From Camellia lanceoleosa (Eukaryota > Streptophyta > Magnoliopsida > Ericales > Theaceae), in the NCBI GenBank assembly GCA_025200525.1, contig CM045758.1, forward strand, positions 190,996,463 to 191,060,462: a stretch of DNA of 64,000 nucleotides. The letters run 5' to 3'. The translations under genes were made by a program, and so were the position numbers. The notes beneath the pieces are model-generated. The model did no database searches. It was not told where the DNA came from and saw only the letters and a list, made by a program, of their open reading frames with translations. This document shows, piece after piece, positions 46,958 through 58,081 of the stretch; position 1 is the first letter of the stretch; every line of letters begins with the position of its first letter.

Positions 46958-49343
46958 TGTAATAACCCTCACCACTGATTACCAATTAATTACCGATTAT
47001 TGCTAAACTGAGACTGATTGAGATGGATAATTGAATTGATTGAAATACTGGACTGACTGACTGGAATCTAAAACTGAATTGATTAAGTATATCTGTCATA
47101 TTGCATTTCTATCTGTTGCCTGTTTGATTATCTGTTCATGTTTTTATGTTTAAACTGCAAATTGAAGGCCTTATCGGCGGCCGAATCTAAAATTGATTAG
47201 TGATATGTGTTAATCATAATTTATGTGATTTTATAGCATATTTATCTGAAAAGTGATTTGGTATGATTAAATTAGATTAAATAAGTTAAATTGCATTGTT
47301 GGACTTATTTACCAAAAATGCCACTCTAGTGGCCCACTACCTAGACTATATTTGAGCCTCATTACACTTAAACAACATAATTTCATCAACCCTTTTTCTT
47401 GCACAAACCGACCAAGAGAGGGAGAGGAGAGAAATTGAGTTCTACCTTGTGAATTGCTTGGAAATTGAAGAAATTGTAGAAGAGATTGCATATTTGAGCT
47501 CCCTTCTTGAAACTACAAGACTTAAGGTAGATTCATTATCTTCTTGTTTATGTTTTGAGTTGATTCTTGCATGGTTTAGAGCAAAGTTGAAGTCAAGAGC
47601 CAATTTATGGCTCAAATTGTTGTGTTGAAGCTTAATTGTTGCATGCATGAATATATATTGAAGTTTGGAGGTTGTAGTTCATAATTCCTCACATGCATGT
47701 CCATGTTTTGAGAGTAGACCATGATTTCATCTTGTTTTGAAAAGAATTGGCTCATTAGAGCATGTTTTGAAGCTTGAAAATTGTTTAAAGTTTATGCATG
47801 TTCATTTGAGATCATGTTCATGAAATTTGGGTTGAAATTGGATTTAATTGAAACACCCTTGGGCTTTGATTTATCAAATTGATCTTTGAAACATGTGATA
47901 TTATGTGTTTACAAGTGTTTTCCAGGTTTTCAGCCCAAGAGGATCAATTTTAATGCATTTAATCTTGATTTGAGCTTAGAAGTTCAAATCTGGAAATTCC
48001 AAATTTTGGACTCCCGCTCGAGCGGGGAATGTGGCGCTCGAGCGGGAAATTCGTGCTCCCAGTACTTTGCACTGTTTTGAAGTCCGCTCAAGCGGAATAA
48101 TTGACGCTCGAGCGGGACCTTGTGTCTTACGCTCAAGCGGGTGTCGAGCGCCCATCGAGCGTGATTTTTGAGCATCCAGTATTTTTGACTGTTTTACAGT
48201 CCGCTCGAGCGGGTAAAGTGACGCTCGAGCGGGGAAAGACACGCTCTAGCGGGACTCTGTTTTCCTGAAAATTCTGAAAATGTTTTCTGAGTATATCTTT
48301 GCATCCTCTTTCCATCCTAGGCATTCATAGGGCATAGTTAAGACATCTTAATGAGGATATAGATGTAGAACACACCGAGGCCATTAGGGATTAAGTTATT
48401 ATCTTTCCCAACTGTGTAGCTTAGTGTGTGTTCGTTCTGTAAACTGTGTAGGGTTGGCGACTGGAGACGCACTCTAGCCTAATTGTAGCCCAGAACTCTA
48501 TGAGTAACAATTATGTAAAGATATGTTCAACTGTGAATATTTCTGACTGTTTAACCGAACTGTTTTCTGAATTGATACTATTAGTCGAATGAATGTATGT
48601 CCTATATTCTGAACTGTATTGTGGCAACTACTGTTTACTGTTACTGTTACAGAGATCTCTGTCGGTTCCCTTGTTGGAACCACTACTGTTTACTGATTGA
48701 TGGCCATCATTTATTGTTCGGTCTTTTAAGACCTACTGTTTACTGTACTGTTATGCTAATAGATGTACCACATGACTGAATGACTGACTGATTGATATAC
48801 TGAATCAATGAATTGTTTTCATTACTGTAAGGACATTCATTCTAAACCCCTTTACGCATTATGTTATTTACTGGGCTTTAACTCACTGTTTATATATATA
48901 TGTAGGTGTTCAGGCACCAGACCGGAGCTAGGAGCATGGGTTAGACTCCCCTTTTTGTCAAGCCAACCACTGTGCCTCACTGCGAGGTTCCGAGCCTGCC
49001 AAGCTATGGCTTAGGGGTGTTTTTATTTCCCCTGTCTGACTCTGTGTCTGTTTTGTATAACTGTATAGACTGATAGCACTGTACTGTACTATTTAATAGG
49101 GATTTGGTCCCTGCTCTATCGGATTGTAAATATTGTGCATACTGTTTTGTTACTGACTGTACATGTGAATGAAAGGTCTTTTTGCATGCAGACTGTCACA
49201 GCTCATTAGACATTGTTTATTTACTATTTTGGCTTCCGCCATGCCCCTATACTGCTTTTATCAGACATCATTAAGGGCCTTCGTAATCTCTTGACATCGC
49301 GGTTATGGTACTAAACCCATAGGGGCGGGTTTGGGTCGTGACA
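46958..49343 (+). mobile_element. Ty3/gypsy solo LTR, 2.4 kb, TSD CAGAT
   Basis: Starts TGTAATAACCCTCACC and ends TTTGGGTCGTGACA. CAGAT flanks it at 46953-46957 and 49344-49348. It inserted into the GAG-pre-integrase coding region of the copia element, opposite to that element's direction. It is a relative of 2833-5359, with the same ends and the same type of CTCGAG array. Its 3' part is rich in ACTGTTTACTG-like phrases. Confidence 0.92.
48014..48255. repeat. Array of CGCTCGAGCG-type palindromes (LTR 3)
   Basis: About ten copies of CGCTCGAGCG or one-base variants occur in 240 bp, about 1.05 kb from the LTR start. The phrase GACTGTTTTACAGTCCGCTC occurs here too; its mirrored form (GGACTGTAAAC) occurs in LTR 1. 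Confidence 0.88.
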
Positions 49344-49348
49344 CAGAT

Positions 49349-50950
49349 GCAGGAGCAGCGATCTGAGGAGAGTCAGGAACATGAAGGTGGATGAGTTTAT
49401 AGAGACGTCCGTGCTTACGGCCGATCCCAATAGTCTGCCCCGTCTGAAGGTCCCACACCAAACAATCAATAGCAGAAAATGTGACAGTTAGACCAAGTTC
49501 ACATAATTGACCAATAGAAATAAGGTTTAAGGTGAGAGCAGGGATATGATAAACTTGAGATAAAGATAAAGAATATGTGGAAACAGTACCAACATGACAG
49601 ATAGACATGAGAGAACCATCAGCAGTATGAATGGAGGGAATATGAGGCGATGAAGAGATAGAAGAAAATATAGTAGAACTGGAGGTCATATGATTACAAC
49701 AGGCAGAGTCAAGATACCAGGAAGAGTTACCTGGGATCACAGACAAAGCAGCAACCGGAGGTGTACCAAAAGGGGAGAGAAGGTGTTTGAACATGGCCTC
49801 TACATCCGTTTGAGAAAATAGAGGGGTAGACGGAGCAGGTGACTCAGAGAAACCTTCAGAGGCAGCAGCAGTAGTGTGATGAGATTGATTCCCGGAAGCA
49901 ATAGTAGTGTGATGAGACTGATTCCCGGAACGATGAAAACTCTCCCGGGAAGAACCACCGCGAGAAGAGTGGCTATTGGAGGATGAGCGGGAGGGATTGC
50001 GAAAACAATCTTGTTGCAGATGACCAGGACCAAGTTTATTGCAGTATCGACAGGATCTGACGGGGCAATTGACCAGGAGATGGGTGGAAAGAAGGCCCCG
50101 ATTCTGACAATAGAGGCAGGCAGTGGTCCGCTGGGTAAATGATGGCCGGTACGGAGGAGTGGCAAGAACATAGTCCACATGATGAGTTTGGAGAGTACCA
50201 AGATGAGTCTCCTCTGATAGTAGCTCAGAAATAGCTTGTTCAAGAGTGGGCAATGGATGGCGATGAAGCAAAGAGGCACGTACGGGCTCAAAAGAGGAAG
50301 TAAGAGCCATGAGAAAGTGCACCAACCGTTGCTAATTACGATAGATAGTAAATAAAACAGCATCTTCTTGGTGAGGCCAAGTCGGTTCTGAAAGAGCAAG
50401 CTAGTCCCAAATAGAGTACATTTGAGAAAGGAAGTCATTAATGGACTGAGTGGATTCTTGGCGCATGCAGTGAAGTTGGCTCTGAAGTTGATATTGATGG
50501 ACAAGACCAGTAGTTTGGTATCGGTCTTTCAAAAAATCCCAGATGTCTTTTGCAGGAGTAGTTACAGAGTCAAGCTGAAAACGACCAAGCTGAAAACTGA
50601 TAAAGGTAACAGAGGTATTGCGAAACCAGGTAATGATTTGGTAATTCTTACTGTCCCATTCCTCAAATTGGTCTTCATATGTAGTAGCAGTAGTAGTAGT
50701 AGTAGTAGTAGTAGCAGCAGTGTCAGTGTCTTTCACCGGTTGGGTCACATCCCCGGTGATAATGCGCCAGAGCTTCTTTCCTTTGAGGAAGGAAGACATG
50801 GCTTGAACCCACAGAACATAGTTGGAGCCATTCAAAATAACGAAAATGGGATGGGAGGCATCAGGACGATCCGTAATAATAGTTGAGTAGAATCGACCTG
50901 TAGGAGCAAAATTAGGTAAAACAGAGTGTACCAGTGAGTCCGGAAGGTCA
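49349..50950 (-). pseudogene. Copia gag and protease fragment
   Basis: Minus-strand translation shows a UBN2-type copia gag. It begins near NGSNYVLWVQAMSSFL and LKGKKLWRIITG, then GRFQLDSVTTPAKDIWDFL, LKDRYQTTGLVHQYQL and a zinc knuckle CRYCNKLGPGHLQQDC. The protease start SSWYLDSACCNHMT (near 49700) and QVYHIPALTLNLISIGQL follow. Gag forms the particle; the protease cleaves the polyprotein. A TAG at about 50401 and a TAA near 50330 break the frame. The N-terminus is upstream of 50835, and a frame change there hides the start codon. A poly-Thr (ACT repeat) run lies at about 50685-50722. Confidence 0.9.
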
Positions 50951-51456
50951 AAAATAGCTAGGAAAGGTGTGCTGTGCAGAGATGATGCTAGCAGAATGAA
51001 AAATGATGTCAGTGGCGCACGTTAGCAAACTAGCGCATGCGCGGCTCATGGTAGCAAGATGGAGCACGCGGGTGCACGATAGCGGAATGGCGCATGCGCG
51101 GCTCACGGTAGAGGGATGGCGCACGCGGGTGCACGATAGTGGAACGGCGCAGGCGCGGCTCACGATAGAGGGATGGCGCACACGGGTGCACGATAGGGAT
51201 GGCGCACGTGGGTACACGGTAACAGATGCGGCACACGAAAGAGCAGACCTGAAGGCGCGTGAAGGCGCGTGTGAGAGTGGCAACGGAAGCAAAGACGCGC
51301 AGAGCACAAAGGCGGCGCATAGGAGCGCATGAAGGCGTTTCTGATGACGGGCGTGGTGCCGTTGGAATCGTAAGGAGATTCCGAGCTGTTTGGTGTAGTG
51401 CCACTGTATACAGGACTAAGCACCAAAATTGAAAAATGCCATAATTGTATAACTGG
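50951..51456 (-). other. Copia leader with 57-bp GC-rich minisatellite
   Basis: Between gag and the primer-binding site, about three copies of a 57-bp GC-rich unit occur (GCACGCGGGTGCAC anchors at 51064, 51121 and 51178), together with half-unit repeats of CGCGGCTCACG type. Frames across it are composition artefacts. Confidence 0.7.
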
Positions 51457-51468
51457 GCTGTGATACCA
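51457..51468 (-). other. Primer-binding site of the copia element
   Basis: Minus strand TGGTATCACAGC begins directly at the LTR edge. This is the initiator-Met tRNA complement usual for copia. Confidence 0.88.
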
Positions 51469-51726
51469 TGAAACAATAGTTTGAGAGAGTGAGAGAGCAA
51501 ATGAATAACTCTGTATTAATCTGTATTGTGTGTAATTTACAAAGAGAAATGCACTCTCTTTATAGAGAGGAGAGGACGCATCGGATGCCAAAGTAAGGCA
51601 CCGAAAGTAGAAAGGAAAAGCAAAAGAAGAGCGTACTTTATATTACTTTACATAAACTAATGCTTACTTTATATTACTTTACATAAACTAATGCTAACAT
51701 GCTAACAGCTATACAATACACTAAGA
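51469..51726 (-). repeat. 5' LTR of the copia element
   Basis: Aligns with 29239-29502 with few differences. The outermost dinucleotide is GA where the other LTR has CA, a probable point mutation. Confidence 0.85.
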
Positions 51727-53171
51727 AAATTAATAAAAATCTAAATTAGAGTAATTCAAGGATTAAAATTATGATTTGCTTGGGAAAATATATATATATA
51801 TATATGTATATATATAAAATCAATAGTTTTAATCCTAATTGCATACATGCAAATATTTCTTTAAAAGAGTTTGTAATTTTAATTTCATGATTTAAGAGGA
51901 ATTAGTAAAATGATGAAGAAATTGAATTGGATTCAAAATTATGGAAGGAAATTGGGTTCTAAACATGAAATGGGTTACATGCATGTTTATGGTTATGGAA
52001 ATAATTGTAAGAATTCTTCAAATTGAGGTTTTGATTTTCTTTTGAAACCTAAAAATTGGTTTGGTTTTAATCTCTAATCCATGCATGTATGTAATTTAAG
52101 AGTTTTATTTGATTTAAACATGTTATTGAATATATTAAATTAGTTAGTTTTATTTGAATTACATGTATGCAATGTTTGCTAGGAAAATTGACAAGAAAAT
52201 GAAGAATTGAAGCTAAGATCAAGTTTATGAAGTTTAATTAGAAGTTAATTATTTTGGATTTGATTTTCAAAGTTATACTTAAATCAAGCTCCATAAATTA
52301 TATGCAATTTTATTGTGCATTTGATTCTAAAAAGGGATTTTAGAGTCATGAGTTCATGAGTTTTGATTTAAATATTGTGTTTCAAGATTTTGAGCAAATA
52401 ATTTATAACTAATAAGTGTTTATATTTTGTAAAGTATTTTCAAAGTTTCGATCAAGGTTAGTATGGGTTTAAAGATTGAAAATGCACTAGGAAGCTATTT
52501 TTGAGAAATTTAAAATTCCAGAATTCATGTTGTCCACTCAAGCGAGGAAAGACCCGCTCGAGCGTGAATATCGAGCTCCCAGAAGTTTTGCAAAATTTTA
52601 CAGTTCGCTCGAGCGACCAAAGTGGCACTCGAGCGAAGACCCTATTTTCATCATATTTTGAAAAAATTGCATTTAATTCACCTTTTTATTCTCATCTCCT
52701 TCCAAAGCATTCTAGACGTGATTTATAGCTCAATAAGGATTAATAAGCTAACAATCAACATTAATTAGTCGATTAAAAAATAAGTTATTAACTTAGTAGT
52801 ACTTGATTAAAAAGCCAAGTAAGAATTGGTTTATCCAGAAAAGAATGATTTAGTAATGAAAAGATATGTGAGATAAGAATCCGATTCATTTGAATGAAGG
52901 AAGAATACACGTAGTAGAATCTTGGACTACTTAGACAGAAAAAGACAAGAAAAGTCAAGCTTGATCAAGGAATTAATATTGTGTTTCGATGTGCATATGT
53001 TATGGGTTTGTATAGGCCACGCGCTATCGTTCGCCTGATCTATCTGAACTATCTGTATTATCTGATCTGCTAGTGGAGCCATCTGTGAGTAACAATGTTG
53101 TAAAGCTACGTTCAATTATGATTATTTTCTGAACGATTAACTGTACTGTTTTCTGAAATGATATTGTTTAC
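51727..53171 (+). mobile_element. Ty3/gypsy LTR, right part (continuation of 27970-29238)
   Basis: AT-rich text continues the style and phrases of 28900-29238, with repeated AAATTGAATT and ATGCATGTATG. It then reaches a CTCGAG-palindrome cluster and the GTGAGTAACAATGTTGTAAAG region, which matches 48500-48560 of the solo LTR. A TA microsatellite is at 51789-51816. It is interrupted at 53172 by the Tat-type element. Confidence 0.75.
52536..52640. repeat. Array of CGCTCGAGCG-type palindromes (LTR 4)
   Basis: Four copies (two exact GCTCGAGCG cores and two one-base variants) occur in about 105 bp. This is the smallest of the four arrays. Confidence 0.8.
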
Positions 53172-53710
53172 TGTGGGGATATATTTTAGAGTACCAACAC
53201 GTGGCAAGATAACGCCGATGTATTAGCCGAGGTGCCACATGTCCTGGTCGTAACACCGAGATGATGTCGGCGTGGCTGAGGTTATCTCCGAAGATATCGG
53301 AATCCGAGATAAGCGGATAAGGAACAAGAGTCTTAGAATGAGGGAAGACTTCAAGATGGATAAGGATAATGTTCTTAGGAAGTCTATCCTTATCTCTTAA
53401 GGAGTCCAAAGTAAGCACTGAATGGGAGTCCATAGAAGTCAGACTTCTATAGGGATTAGGATTGAGTTAACTATAAAAGAGAGGCACCCCCGTGGGTCTA
53501 AGGTACGGAATTTAAGTTCTAAACAGTGAGATTTGCACTATTGATTATCTTTGAGAGATATACTGACTTGATCGTCGGAGTGCCCCCGGGTGGACGAACC
53601 ACCGCCGGAATCTTCTCTTTCTGTTGCAGGTTAATCAGGTGTCATCTATTCTGCCAGTTCTCTCCAACTGATTACTGAGTTGGCAGTGTGGTTGGAAAAT
53701 CACCCACACA
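53172..53710 (+). repeat. 5' LTR of a Tat-lineage Ty3/gypsy element
   Basis: Starts TGTGGGGATATATTTTAG and ends AAAATCACCCACACA, so TGTGGG/CCCACA ends are inverted. A TATA-like CTATAAAAGAG at about 53471 lies in the expected place. The five bases before it are TTTAC; the 3' end is outside the window, so the target duplication cannot be tested. Confidence 0.82.
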
Positions 53711-53713
53711 ATT

Positions 53714-53731
53714 TTGCGCCGTCTGTGGGAA
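53714..53731 (+). other. Primer-binding site of the Tat-lineage element
   Basis: TTGCGCCGTCTGTGGGAA lies 3 bp after the LTR. Tat-lineage elements typically have TTGGCGCCGTCTGTGGGAA in this place, so one G appears lost. Confidence 0.7.
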
Positions 53732-53745
53732 AGAAAGTAGAATAG

Positions 53746-56700
53746 ATGGCCAGTAACGGACATAAGGAGAAGATTGGGGACGACACTCCTGCTAGGAGTA
53801 GGAGACCTATTGACCTTGATGTCTAAGGAGACAGGTTCAACGCAGAAACTCATAAGCAAACTCACGGAGTAAAAGACGTCGGCCAGACTGGCGACGTACC
53901 AAAGAAACCTGATCGAAGCGGGTACTACAACGAAGGCGACCTCCAGGTATGGAAGGACAGGTGCCTACGAAAGGACGAAGAGGTGAAAAAGATGGCAAAC
54001 AAATTGGCAGACCTGCAATGGGTCGTTAATTTTATGATACAAAATAACGTCATGCAGCCGCCATACCCGCTGCAGGACACGCCGATTCTAGCGGCCAATG
54101 CCCAGAAAGGAGGGCAGAAAGCAATCCCAGAAGCTCCCCAGCACACCAGGAGCGAAAGATACTCTCACCGGCCTTCAAGGGAGGTCGGAAGAGGGGAGTC
54201 AAGGAAGGAAGAGTGACAAAGGACACAACGCAATAAGGAGGCCGACCCCAAAGAATATCGGTATGTTCAAGGGCGAGCACTATGCTTCGACACAACTCAT
54301 GGAGAAAGATCGAAAAGGTCTCACCACGACGCCGAGAGTAGTATACCGAAAAGACTGAAGTCGAAAGATAACCGAGCTCTTGGGCGGAGCAAAGAAGACT
54401 TGAGAGATTACCTCAAGAGGAAGCAACAGAACGCCGATGCCGAGGTAACTTCACCTGTTAAGCCGAGAACACCATTCTTGGCGGAATTAGACAAATTCGA
54501 GGCACCAAAGAGATTCAGTATGCCAAGGTTCTAAATATATTATGGTAAGTCAGACCCCAACTTCCACGTTGGATTATACTTGAACTCAATGGCATTATAT
54601 AGTGGGAACAAGCCGTTGCTCTGCAAAGTGTTCCCCTCGTCCTTCAGGGAGATTACATCAGACTAGTTTCACAAACTACCAAAGGGAAGTGTGAAGACCT
54701 GGGAAGGCCTGGCCGAGATGTTTGTGGCCAGGTTCATGACAAACAAACTTCAGCCATTAAGAGTGGACGCATTGATGGCTCTGAAGATCAGCAAAGATGA
54801 AGGCCTTAGGGCCTACACCAAAAGATACTATGAAGTGTTCAACCGAATACCTGAATGTAATCAAGAGGTGGCAGTTGTATCTTTCAAGAACGGCCTGAAA
54901 GATGGCTATCCACTACGAAAGTCGTTGGCAAAGACATTGCCAAAAAGTATGGAGGAACTCATGGCCAGAATCGAGAAGTATGCCAAAGCCGAGGAAGATA
55001 CGTCAGGGAATAAGGAGACAAAGCACGAGAAAGGAAACGGCTCGCCGAAGCGAGGCCGAGGTAACAATGGATCCTTCAAGCAAGAGGCAGAACTGAGGGC
55101 TGTGCAGGCAGTGACAACTGTGTTCCGAATCCCAATTCACAAAGTCCTGGATCAAATTCGGAACCAGCCCTATTTCAGAACGCCAGAGAGGACTCCAGGA
55201 AAGTTCATGGGAAGAAACATTGGCAGGCATTGTGCCTACCACAATGAAGATGGGCATACAACTCAGGGTTGTAGAGCCCTGAAAACACATTTAGAAGACC
55301 TAGTGAGACAAGGACATCTGAGAGACCTTGTCGATGAGACCAGGACAACAGAAGAACGGGCAAGATTGCCTCAGGCACCAGCAGCCCCACCTCCCCCAGC
55401 ACAGCAGCCACAGGCAGGAGGACCTCGGGTAGTCAACGTAATCCATTCGAAGGTCAACGAAAATGAAATCTGAGGAGAGACCCAGAAAGTAAAACACCTA
55501 CAACATGTCTACCAAGTCGGGGAGAAAAGACATCGGGCAGAAGAGTGCCAGGGACCAATGATAACCTTTACTGAAGCCGACCTAGAGATGGTCCAGCATC
55601 CGCATAATGATGCCTTAGTAGTATCCCTCTAGGTTGGGGAGTGCCAAGTGAAACGCATCCTGATTGACCAAGGCAGCTCTTGTGACATCATGTACGTCCG
55701 ATGTTACAAGGAGCTCGGCCTTCACCCAGATGATATGGAACAATCCAATGGCCCAATGGTTGGGTTCAATGGAACGCCAACATGGTCACTGGGAGCAGTA
55801 AGCTTGGAGGTACAGGCTGGCACCAGGAAGATCAAGACAGAATTCACCATCATCGACACACCCTCCCCTTATAACATCATCTTGGGATGGCCATGGTTGC
55901 ATGCGATGGGGGCAGTTCCCTCAACATTGCATCAACTATTGCGATTCCCAACAGAGCATGGGATAGAGGAAGTCAGAGGCGATCAGCTGCAGGCAAAGAA
56001 TTGCTCCATGGCAGCAATGAAATCTACCTGCAGCATACGAGAGCCAGAAAAGACAGAAATCGAAGATGAGGACGTGGAAGTCCTAGAAGACGTCGGCAAG
56101 GAGCCAGCCGAGAAGAGCGAAGAGGCACTGAAGAAAATCTTTGTCCAGGATGGGGATAAAGAATGCTTCTTTCTTCTCAGCTCGGGCTTAGCCGAAGAAG
56201 AGGAAAAAGCGTTGGAAGCTTTTTTTAGAGCAAATATTGAGGTGTTTGCTTGGACACCTTACGAAATGCCTGGCATTGACGCCGAGGTCACTTGCCACAA
56301 ACTGAATGTTGACAGGTCGACCAAACCTGTAATTCAACGAGCCAGAAGATCGACGTTGATGCACGTCGAAGCAGTAGAGGAAGAAGTAGACAAACTTCTA
56401 GAGGCCAGGGCCATTAGAGAAGTTCACTACCCGACATGGCTATCCAATACAGTGGTGGTAAAAAAGAAGAATGGTAAATGGAGGGTCTGCGTAGACTTTA
56501 CCAACCTCAACAAAGCCTGTCCCAAAGACAGCTTTCCTCTACCCAAGATTGACCAGCTAGTAGGTGCCACTTCAGGGCATGGAAGAATGAGCTTCCTAGA
56601 TGCCTACAGGGGGTACCACCAGATAGCCATATACCCCCTAGACGAAGAGAAGACCGCGTTCATCACCCCAAAAGGCCTGTACTGTTACAGAGTAATGCCT

Positions 56701-58081
56701 TTCGGGTTGAAAAACGCAGGAGCAACTTACCAAAGGTTAGTAACCAAAATGTTCAAACACCTAATTGGCCGAACAGTAGAAGTCTACATCGACGACATGG
56801 TCGTTAAGACCAAGGAGCCTGAGGGTCATCTCGCCGACCTAAAAGTAGTCTTTGAAATCCTTAAAACATATCGGCTCCGACTCAATGCATCGAAGTGTGC
56901 ATTTGGAGTTGGATCTGGTAAGTTTTTAGGATACCTGGTGACCAAAAGGGGCATTGAGGCCAGCCTAGATCAGATCAAGGCCATCCTAGAGTTGAAGAGC
57001 CCAACGTCGGCAAAACAGGTGCAGATGCTAACTGGAAGGGCCGCAGCACTGAACAGGTTCATAAGCAGAAACTCAGACAAGTGCAAACCTTTCTTCAACT
57101 TAGTGAAGAAAGCCACGGACTTTCTTTAGAGAGAGGAGTGCGAAGAAGCATTAGCCGATCTGAAGAAGTACCTGACCACAGCTCCAATTCTTTCAAATCC
57201 AGAACCCGGGGAGGAGTTGTTCCTGTACTTGGCAATTTCAGAACATGCGATAAGTGCAGTACTAATCCGAGAAGAAAAATGGGAGCAAAAGGCTATTTAC
57301 TATGTAAGTAAAACTCTAGCCGACGCAGAAACGAGGTATCTACCCTTAGAGAAATTAGCACTGGCTTTAGTAATGGCTTCAAAGAAGTTGAACCATTACT
57401 TCCAGGCCCATAAAATTGTGGTACTGACAGAACATCCATTGAAGTCCCTATTGCAGCAGCGAGAGTTAACAGGAAGAATAGCCAGATGGGCAGTCACCCT
57501 AGGCGATGATCTGAGTCTGAGGCCCGGCACAATCAAAGGCCAAGTTTTGGCCGACTTCGTGGCCGAGTTCACGTCATAATCCATCGAACATCGGGCTCCA
57601 TTGATCCAAGATAAACGATGTCCAAACAAGTAAGGAGAAGCCCAACCAAAGACAAAAGAACAAAGGAAAGAGGACAAACTCAGACCCTGCAGCATTTACA
57701 TCGGCGACTCCTTTCGATTGTTTGTTGACGGGAGTTCAAACCGACAAGGAGCGGGGGCAGGAGTAGTACTGATATCCCCAGATGGGCAGGTACTAGAACA
57801 ATGGATTCGTTTGGGGTTCAAGGCCTCAAACAATGAAGCTGAATACGAAGCACTCATTGCAGGACTAAAACTGGCAGCAGCAATACAAGCATATGAGGTA
57901 ATAGTTTTTTGTGATTCACAACTGATAGTCAATCAGTCAACAGGATAATATGCAGCCCGAGATGAAAGAATGTTGGCATATGCAAAATAGGTCATCAGGT
58001 TGGCGGCCTTATTCCAGAACTGCCGATTACTCCAGGTAAACCGAGATGACAACAGCCACGCCGATGCGTTAGCCAACCTAG
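53746..58081 (+). pseudogene. Tat-lineage gypsy gag-pol polyprotein with 11 in-frame stops
   Basis: One reading frame from ATG 53746 holds all domains. Gag has TWEGLAEMFVARF and the CAYHNEDGHTTQGC finger at 55231. The protease has DQGSS at 55666. RT has RVCVDFTNLNKACPKDSFP, DAYRGYHQI, MPFGLKNAGATYQRL and YIDD at 56785. RNase H has SKTLADAETRYLPLEKLAL. A second RNase H starts FVDGSSNRQGAGAGVVL at 57724 with NNEAEYEALIAGL. A second, archaeal-type RNase H after the first is the hallmark of the Tat clade. Stops lie at 53824, 54214, 54532, 54664, 55471, 55630, 57127, 57577, 57631, 57946 and 57988. No frameshift was found. Integrase is absent, because the insertion at 58082 cuts the frame before it. 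Confidence 0.93.

Larger units (their letters stand above)
29239..51726 (-). mobile_element. Ty1/copia retrotransposon, minus strand, with two nested insertions
   Basis: LTRs of about 260 bp lie at 29239-29502 and 51469-51726. A minus-strand initiator-Met primer-binding site and polypurine tract are present, and the domain order is gag, protease, integrase, RT, RNase H, as in copia. Removing the insertions at 30161-44877 and 46958-49343 leaves about 5.4 kb, the normal size. Several frameshifts and stops make it inactive. The bases flanking the LTRs (GATAT and AAATT) do not form a clear target duplication, which may reflect decay. Confidence 0.88.

Noticed and set aside
29234..51731. A target duplication for the copia element
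   Set aside because: Left flank GATAT and right flank AAATT do not match well enough. The element edges are set by LTR ends only.
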